DNA from: Verrucomicrobiota bacterium
GTDB lineage: Bacteria > Verrucomicrobiota > Lentisphaeria > Oligosphaerales > JAFGRS01
Length of the DNA: 10,160 nucleotides
Reading direction: 5' to 3'
Assembly (NCBI GenBank): GCA_019136035.1
Contig: JAGVUW010000094.1
Coordinates: 1-10,160, forward strand
Positions 5,786-10,160 of this stretch are shown here, one piece after another. The notes below the pieces were generated by a model. The model did no database searches. It saw nothing but the letters and a program-made list of their open reading frames with translations, and was not told where the DNA came from. A program made the position numbers and the translations under genes. Every line of letters starts with the position of its first letter. The first letter of the stretch is position 1.

Positions 5786-6721
5786 ATGTCTCCGCTTGAC
5801 TCTTGTTCCGATTCCGCTGCCGGTACCCCTGCCGGCGGTGTCACCGACGATGGCCACTGGCGGATCCGCCGAAGGGGTCGTCTGGAGCCCCTCGAGGAGT
5901 GTCTGCGCCAGCAGGTCGCCGCCTATCAGCGCCAGTCCGGTGGGCTGGGTCTGGCGCAGGGCGTCCTGTCGGTGCAGGCGGCCACGCCGGCGGCCGCCGA
6001 TGCCGCGGCGTCGGCGTGTGTGCGTCTGTTGCAGTCGTTGCCCGTGGCCTGGAGCGTCCTCCGTCTCACGCCGCGGGGGGCCGCGTCGGCGTCGCCGCAG
6101 GTGCTCCCGCATCTGCCGGCCGCGGCGGTGCTGACCGCGGCCCGGACGGCCGGGCTGCTGCCGCCGAGCCGGTGGGCCGCGGCCATGCCGGCGCTGCACC
6201 TGACCCTGTGGACGGTTCTCACCCTCGGCGCCGTGGCGCTGATGGCGGTGGATGGCCCCGCCGATGGCGCCTTTGGCCCGGGCTGGCGGCTCCTGGCCAT
6301 CGTCGTGGCCCTCGCCGCTCTGGTGCTGGTGCTGCGCTGGCTGCGTCGTCGCCGCGAGGCGTCGGCGCTGCGTCGCTGCAACGACATCCTGCGCGGTGCG
6401 GTGGAGCCGTCGCAGCTCGACGCCTTCGCGCGGGCCCTGGCGGCACCGGCGCTGAACGCCCTGCCCAAGCCTGTCGCTGTCGTCATCCAGGACCCGGCCG
6501 CCCTCGACCCGCTCTCGCTCGACATCCTGAGCCACATGCGGCAGGGCACCGGCGCCACCGCCATCGGCATTGTTCACTGGATCGTCTTCCGCCTCGAGGG
6601 CGCCGACGCCGACGCGGCGGACGCCATCGTCGCCGGTGCCGGCCGTGGTGGCCCCGGCGTGCCGGTGGAGCCACCCGGTGTGCTCACCTGGCAGCCCCTG
6701 CAGGGAGGGCCGCAAGCATGA
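5786..6721 (+). CDS. Two-TM membrane protein of unknown function, coupled to EIIA
   Basis: The product is 311 residues and I do not recognise the family. The start is chosen because AAGGAAG at 5773-5779 lies six bases before the ATG; the frame is open farther upstream, but that part is not protein-like. Visible layout: a polar N-terminal region (1-130) with a basic patch IRRRGR at 27-32 and RQQVAAYQRQ, then a hydrophobic segment at about 135-156 (HLTLWTVLTLGAVALMAV). A short loop leads to a second segment at about 167-185, followed by RWLRRRR. The positive-inside rule puts the C-terminal 125 residues in the cytoplasm. That tail has PKPVAVVIQDPAALDPLSLDILSHM and GIVHWIVFRLEG, the look of a small alpha/beta domain. 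The last codon overlaps the EIIA start (ATGA at 6718-6721), so the two are made together and the cytoplasmic tail is a candidate partner for EIIA. Coding is likely; function is unknown. Confidence 0.7.
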   Translation: MSPLDSCSDSAAGTPAGGVTDDGHWRIRRRGRLEPLEECLRQQVAAYQRQSGGLGLAQGVLSVQAATPAAADAAASACVRLLQSLPVAWSVLRLTPRGAASASPQVLPHLPAAAVLTAARTAGLLPPSRWAAAMPALHLTLWTVLTLGAVALMAVDGPADGAFGPGWRLLAIVVALAALVLVLRWLRRRREASALRRCNDILRGAVEPSQLDAFARALAAPALNALPKPVAVVIQDPAALDPLSLDILSHMRQGTGATAIGIVHWIVFRLEGADADAADAIVAGAGRGGPGVPVEPPGVLTWQPLQGGPQA

Positions 6722-7170
6722 CACTCTCCGATCTGCTGACGCCATCGCTGGTCAAGGTCGGGCTCGAGAGCGCCGACAAGGACGAACTCTTCCACGAGAT
6801 GGTCCAGTTCCTCGCCGACGCCGGGCGCCTGCCCGACCGTGCCGCGGCCCTCAGCGCCCTCTATGCGCGCGAGGCGAAGATGAGTACCGGCATCGCGCCG
6901 GCTGTCGCCATTCCGCACGGCAAACTCACCGGCATCCGCGACACGCTCGTGGGGCTCGGCACCTCGCCCCGGGGCATCGCCTACCAGTCCCTCGACGGCG
7001 GGCCGGTCCACGTGGTGGTCATGGTCTTCGCCGAGGCCGGGAATCCGGGTCCGCACATCGCGGCACTGGCCGAGATCTCGCGGCTCTTCCTCGTCCCCGG
7101 CTTCACCCGGCGCGTCCAGGAGGCGCGGTCGCCGGACGAGGTCCTCGATCTGATCAGGAATGCGGAGTGA
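6718..7170 (+). CDS. PTS EIIA type-2 (fructose/nitrogen family) protein
   Basis: The product is 150 residues, the full length of a stand-alone EIIA-2 domain. It shows MSTGIAPAVAIPHGKL, where H67 is the phosphorylation histidine of the family (the AIPH motif). It also has SLDGGPVHVVVMVF and the second conserved histidine, H113, in PHIAALAEISRLF. GGGAGG at 6703-6708 lies upstream at a normal distance, and the ATG overlaps the stop of the preceding gene. No EI, HPr, EIIB or EIIC gene is in the window, so it is either a PtsN-like regulator or part of a phosphorelay encoded elsewhere. Its tight coupling with a two-TM protein of unknown function suggests it acts on or is tethered to that protein; this is inference. 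The family call is firm. Confidence 0.92.
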   Translation: MTLSDLLTPSLVKVGLESADKDELFHEMVQFLADAGRLPDRAAALSALYAREAKMSTGIAPAVAIPHGKLTGIRDTLVGLGTSPRGIAYQSLDGGPVHVVVMVFAEAGNPGPHIAALAEISRLFLVPGFTRRVQEARSPDEVLDLIRNAE

Positions 7171-7201
7171 AGGGCAGCCGTGGCGGGGCCGGCGGCGTGT
7201 C

Positions 7202-7231
7202 TTGATTTTGGGGCTTGGGTCGCTTTATTAA
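7202..7231 (+). promoter_or_regulatory. Likely sigma-70-type promoter for the pyrophosphatase gene
   Basis: TTGATT at 7202-7207 (four of six to consensus) is followed after 16 bases by TTTATT at 7224-7229, or after 18 by TATTAA at 7226-7231. This AT-rich patch stands out in a 149-base gap between the EIIA stop and the pyrophosphatase start. The gap has no clear terminator, so read-through from the upstream pair is also possible. A ribosome site GAGGA at 7309-7313 serves the downstream gene. Confidence 0.45.
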
Positions 7232-7319
7232 GGCCCGATTGTACCCGACCGCGGAGAGGCGATGGGGCCTCTGCCGGTGTCTTGACGAGTCAGTCGTTTG
7301 AGGAAAGCGAGGACGAGAG

Positions 7320-9659
7320 ATGAACAGGTTGCTGAGTCGGACGGTAGCCGGTATGGCGCTTCTGGCGGGGTTACCCCTGCTGGCGGCCGAGGCTGACGTG
7401 GCGCACATTTCGGCGGCCACCGGCTGGTGGTGGATTGCGCCGATTGCCTCGATCATCGGTCTGCTCTGTGCGGTCTACTGCTACCGCCTGATGATGGCGG
7501 CGCCGACTGGCAATGCCCGCATGGAGGAGATTGCCGGCTATGTCCGCGAGGGCGCCATGGCCTACCTGCGTCAGCAGTACAGCCGTGTCGGGCTGGTCTT
7601 TGTCATTCTGGTCGTCATCTTCACGGTGCTGGCCTACTTCGGGGTGCAGAATCCCTTCGTGCCGGTGGCGTTTCTGACCGGCGGTTTCTTCTCGGGCCTG
7701 TGCGGCTTCCTGGGCATGAAGACGGCGACGGCCGCCTCGAGCCGCACGGCGCAGGGCGCCGGCCTGCTCGACATCAGCCTGTGGTACCTGATTCTTGACA
7801 AGGTCGTCTACACCGCCGCGCACATGCAGAACGGCTGGGGCTTCCTGGTGCCGGCCGGCATGGACCACGGCCACAAGATGCTCGAGATGACGACCACCAT
7901 GCTGACCTTTGGCATGGGCGCCTCGACGCAGGCGCTGTTCGCCCGTGTCGGCGGCGGCATCTACACCAAGGCGGCTGACGTCGGTGCGGACCTGGTTGGC
8001 AAGGTCGAGGCCGGCATCCCCGAGGACGACCCGCGCAACCCGGCGACGATCGCCGACAACGTCGGTGACAACGTCGGCGACGTGGCCGGCATGGGCGCCG
8101 ACCTGTACGAGTCCTACTGCGGCTCGATTCTGGCCACGGCGGCGCTGGGTGCGGCCCTGCCCTCGGTGGCGGGCTTCGATGCGGTCAAGGCGGTGAACGC
8201 CCCGATGATCGTCGCCGGTATCGGCATCATCCTCTCGATCATCGGCATCTTCGCGGTGCGCTGCAACGACGACAAGGCCAGCATGATGACCCTGCTGAAG
8301 GCCCTGCGCCTCGGCACCTGGGGCAGCTCGGTCCTGATCGTGGCGGCCTGCGCCATCCTGGCGGCCCTCGGTGCGATCACCTGGGGCATGTGCGGCGCGG
8401 TCGTGTCCGGCCTGATTGCCGGTGTCATCATCGGCTACTCGACCGAGTATTACACCTCCGACGAGTACAAGCCGACCAAGGGCGTTGCCAACCAGGCCAA
8501 GATGGGCCCGGCGACGGTCATCATCGACGGCCTGGCCGTCGGCATGTTCTCGGCCGGCATTCCGGTGCTCGTGACCTGCGCCGGCATCCTGGCGGCCTTC
8601 GGTCTGTGCGGCGGCTTCACCAGCCTGCCCTCGGGCCTCTACGGCATCGGCTTTGCCGCGGTCGGCATGCTGGCGACCCTGGGCATCACCCTGGCCACCG
8701 ACGCCTACGGCCCGATCGCCGACAACGCCGGCGGCAACGCCGAGATGTCCGGCCTGCCCGCCGAGGTGCGCGAGCGTACGGACGCCCTCGACATGCTGGG
8801 CAACACCACCGCCGCCACCGGCAAGGGCTTCGCCATCGGTTCGGCCGCCCTCACCGCCATGGCCCTCCTCGCCGCCGAGATCCAGGAGATCGACATCTGG
8901 ACCAACAAGCTGAAGGACAAGATCGCGATGCCCTTCGACATGGAGGGCTACAGCCTGACCAACGACAACATCATGTTCTTCGTCGAGCGCTATAACCTCA
9001 GCATCATGAACCCGTTGCTCCTGACGGGCATGTTCGTCGGCGCCATGATGGCCTTCGTCTTCTGTGCCATGGCCATGAAGGCGGTCGGCCGCGCTGCCGG
9101 CGACATGGTCGAGGAGGTCCGCCGGCAGTTCCGCGAGAAGCCGGGCATCATGGAAGGCAAGGACAAGCCCGACTACGCGCGTTGCGTGCAGATCTCGACC
9201 AAGGGCGCCCAGCGCGCCATGATGGTGCCGTCGCTCCTGGCGATTGCGGTGCCGGTCGTTGCCGGCCTGGTGCTGGGCGTGCCGGGCGTCATGGGCCTGC
9301 TCGTCGGCGCCCTGACCTGCGGCTTCTCGCTGGCCTGCATGCTCAACAACGCCGGCGGTGCCTGGGACAACGCCAAGAAGCACATCGAGAAGGGCAACTT
9401 CGGCGGCAAGTACATGAAGAACGCCAAGGGCGAGTATGTCGATGCCAAGGGCAACGTGGTCAAGGACCGCGCCCTGGCCAAGAACCCGGTGCACGGGGCT
9501 GCCGTCATCGGCGACACCGTCGGCGATCCCTGCAAGGACACCGCCGGCCCGTCCATGAACATCCTGATCAAGCTGATGAGCATGGTGGCCGTGGTCTTCA
9601 CCCCGGTGATCCTGCGCTTCTCGCCGGTGGTGCAGGGCTGGCTCGGTCTGGCGAACTGA
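7320..9659 (+). CDS. hppA: Membrane-bound ion-translocating pyrophosphatase, K+-dependent type
   Basis: The 779-residue product is full length for this family of homodimeric 16-helix pumps, which couple hydrolysis of cytoplasmic PPi to export of H+ or Na+. The N-terminus (MNRLLSRTVAGMALLAGLPLLAA) looks like a signal peptide or extra helix. The Mg-PPi site is intact: DVGADLVGKVE at 220-230, the acidic run EDDPRNPATIADNVGDNVGD (235-254) with D246, D250 and D254, and GDTVGDPCKDTAGPSMN near the C-terminus. In GNTTAATGKG the family's K+ switch positions are Ala498 and Gly501, which marks the K+-dependent subfamily; K+-independent members have Lys and Thr there. The gate motif reads DLYESY, with Glu264 at the position seen in Na+ pumps, dual Na+/H+ pumps and some bacterial H+ pumps, unlike the plant-type DLFGSYAE. 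A hydrophilic insert (KYMKNAKGEYVDAKGNVVKD) precedes the last motif. The ATG has GAGGA six bases upstream. Family call is firm; the ion is open. Confidence 0.97.
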   Translation: MNRLLSRTVAGMALLAGLPLLAAEADVAHISAATGWWWIAPIASIIGLLCAVYCYRLMMAAPTGNARMEEIAGYVREGAMAYLRQQYSRVGLVFVILVVIFTVLAYFGVQNPFVPVAFLTGGFFSGLCGFLGMKTATAASSRTAQGAGLLDISLWYLILDKVVYTAAHMQNGWGFLVPAGMDHGHKMLEMTTTMLTFGMGASTQALFARVGGGIYTKAADVGADLVGKVEAGIPEDDPRNPATIADNVGDNVGDVAGMGADLYESYCGSILATAALGAALPSVAGFDAVKAVNAPMIVAGIGIILSIIGIFAVRCNDDKASMMTLLKALRLGTWGSSVLIVAACAILAALGAITWGMCGAVVSGLIAGVIIGYSTEYYTSDEYKPTKGVANQAKMGPATVIIDGLAVGMFSAGIPVLVTCAGILAAFGLCGGFTSLPSGLYGIGFAAVGMLATLGITLATDAYGPIADNAGGNAEMSGLPAEVRERTDALDMLGNTTAATGKGFAIGSAALTAMALLAAEIQEIDIWTNKLKDKIAMPFDMEGYSLTNDNIMFFVERYNLSIMNPLLLTGMFVGAMMAFVFCAMAMKAVGRAAGDMVEEVRRQFREKPGIMEGKDKPDYARCVQISTKGAQRAMMVPSLLAIAVPVVAGLVLGVPGVMGLLVGALTCGFSLACMLNNAGGAWDNAKKHIEKGNFGGKYMKNAKGEYVDAKGNVVKDRALAKNPVHGAAVIGDTVGDPCKDTAGPSMNILIKLMSMVAVVFTPVILRFSPVVQGWLGLAN

Positions 9660-9675
9660 CCGCACCCCCACGCCC

Positions 9676-9705
9676 GCGGGTCCGTGCCCTCCGGCACGGG
9701 CCCGC
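9676..9705 (+). terminator. GC-rich hairpin after the pyrophosphatase gene
   Basis: GCGGGTCCGTGCC at 9676-9688 pairs with GGCACGGGCCCGC at 9693-9705 (13 pairs, one G-U) around the loop CTCC, starting 17 bases after the stop. There is no T-run after it, so alone it would be a pause or RNA-end stabiliser; it probably works together with the next hairpin. Confidence 0.5.
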
Positions 9706-9724
9706 CAGGGCGGCAGACGGCTCG

Positions 9725-9762
9725 GGCCCGTTCCGGTCGGCGATCGGGGCGGGCCTTTCTCA
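9725..9762 (+). terminator. Intrinsic terminator of the pyrophosphatase transcript
   Basis: GGCCCGTTCC at 9725-9734 pairs with GGGGCGGGCC at 9746-9755 (ten pairs, two of them G-U) around an 11-base loop, and is followed at once by TTTCTCATT. This is a typical intrinsic terminator shape. It ends only about 15 bases before the ribonuclease start and abuts its ribosome site, so the downstream gene either relies on read-through or has a promoter inside this short gap. Confidence 0.65.
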
Positions 9763-9777
9763 TTCAGGAGGGCCTTC

Positions 9778-10160
9778 GTGGCCATGGCGGCACGCACCAG
9801 CTACGTCAACACCGTCAGCAGCGCCCAGGTCGAGCGCATCCGCGCCTTCCTCGAGGACCGCGGCTGGCGCTTTGCCGAGGCCCCCTACGCGCACTGGAAG
9901 GCCGATCGCGAGGGCACGAGTGTGGTCGCCTACCACTCCGGCAAGCTGACCGTGCAGGGCAAGGGCACCGCCGACCTGGTGCAGTTCTTCCTCGAGCCGG
10001 AGATCTTCGGCGAGGCCCGCTTCGGCTACGAGGAGGTGGTGGCGGCCGAGCAGAACCCGGAGATGTTCACCCCCCACGCCGGCATCGACGAGAGCGGCAA
10101 GGGCGACTACTTCGGGCCGCTGGTCGTGGCGGCCTGCTACGTCGACGGCGACAGCGCCCG
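9778..10160 (+). CDS. rnhC: Ribonuclease HIII, N-terminal part
   Basis: The gene runs off the right edge after about 127 codons. The first 90 residues form the TBP-like substrate-binding domain of this enzyme (SSAQVERIRAFLEDRGW, then SVVAYHSGKLTVQGKGTADLVQFFL). They are followed by the start of the RNase H fold with GIDESGKGDYFGPLVVAACYV, the signature of RNase HIII, whose Asp and Glu are the first two metal-binding catalytic residues. The enzyme cleaves RNA in RNA-DNA hybrids. Two in-frame starts are possible: GTG at 9778, six bases after AGGAGG (9766-9771), and ATG at 9784, twelve bases after it. Spacing favours GTG, while the common annotation would be the ATG. The presence of HIII rather than HII as the visible enzyme fits the PVC group, Firmicutes and some thermophiles. 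Confidence 0.93.
   Translation, partial: MAMAARTSYVNTVSSAQVERIRAFLEDRGWRFAEAPYAHWKADREGTSVVAYHSGKLTVQGKGTADLVQFFLEPEIFGEARFGYEEVVAAEQNPEMFTPHAGIDESGKGDYFGPLVVAACYVDGDSA

Noticed and set aside
5266..5844. Minus-strand open frame of 192 codons
   Set aside because: Low-complexity Arg/Thr/Gln product, no ribosome site, and it overlaps the start of the supported plus-strand gene.
7371..9797. Very long open frame on the minus strand, over 800 codons, opposite the pyrophosphatase gene
   Set aside because: Its product is His/Arg/Gly/Asp-rich with no domain, and it is the exact antisense of a well-conserved gene; GC-rich codon bias leaves such shadow frames open.

Overview
The window is about 10 kb of GC-rich bacterial chromosome from an organism I cannot name. 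A membrane pyrophosphatase with K+-dependent motifs, ribonuclease HIII rather than HII, a neutral-ceramidase-like hydrolase beside a DegT aminotransferase, and an orphan PTS IIA protein together fit the PVC group (Planctomycetes, Lentisphaerae, Kiritimatiellae) or related deep-branching phyla. This placement is inference from gene content only. No phage, plasmid, CRISPR, tRNA or rRNA gene is visible.

Left part (1-4700). A plus-strand SLC13/ArsB-type transporter enters from the left edge and ends at 438. It converges with a minus-strand run read right to left: a DegT/DnrJ/EryC1 aminotransferase (4700-3462), a ceramidase-like hydrolase starting at the aminotransferase stop (3459 to 2217), then after 239 bp a YraQ/ArsP-type permease (1977-496) with an unusual N-terminal extracytoplasmic domain. 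The hydrolase is broken: its N-terminus and body lie in different frames, and the conserved stretch between them is largely missing. The convergent junction at 439-496 is an 11-bp inverted repeat that just abuts both stop codons.

Middle (4701-5785). About 1.1 kb lies between two divergent transcription units and holds no convincing gene. It is rich in symmetry: a 9-bp hairpin, a 14-bp inverted repeat, a dispersed palindromic repeat whose second copy forms the 3' end of the hydrolase gene, and a 16-bp perfect AT-rich palindrome. One weak open frame (5251-5646) could encode a small membrane-anchored protein.

Right part (5786-10160). All genes are on the plus strand: a two-TM protein of unknown function overlapping by four bases (ATGA) with a PTS EIIA type-2 gene, a likely promoter at 7202-7231, a full-length membrane-bound pyrophosphatase with K+-dependent-type and Na+-pump-compatible residues, two hairpins (the second a good intrinsic terminator), and the first 125 or so codons of ribonuclease HIII, cut by the window edge.

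The most interesting items are the dispersed palindromic repeat and its hairpin-rich setting, the decayed or frameshifted hydrolase, the unknown membrane protein translationally coupled to an orphan EIIA, and the permease fusion. I see no clear evidence of a wholly new multi-gene system.
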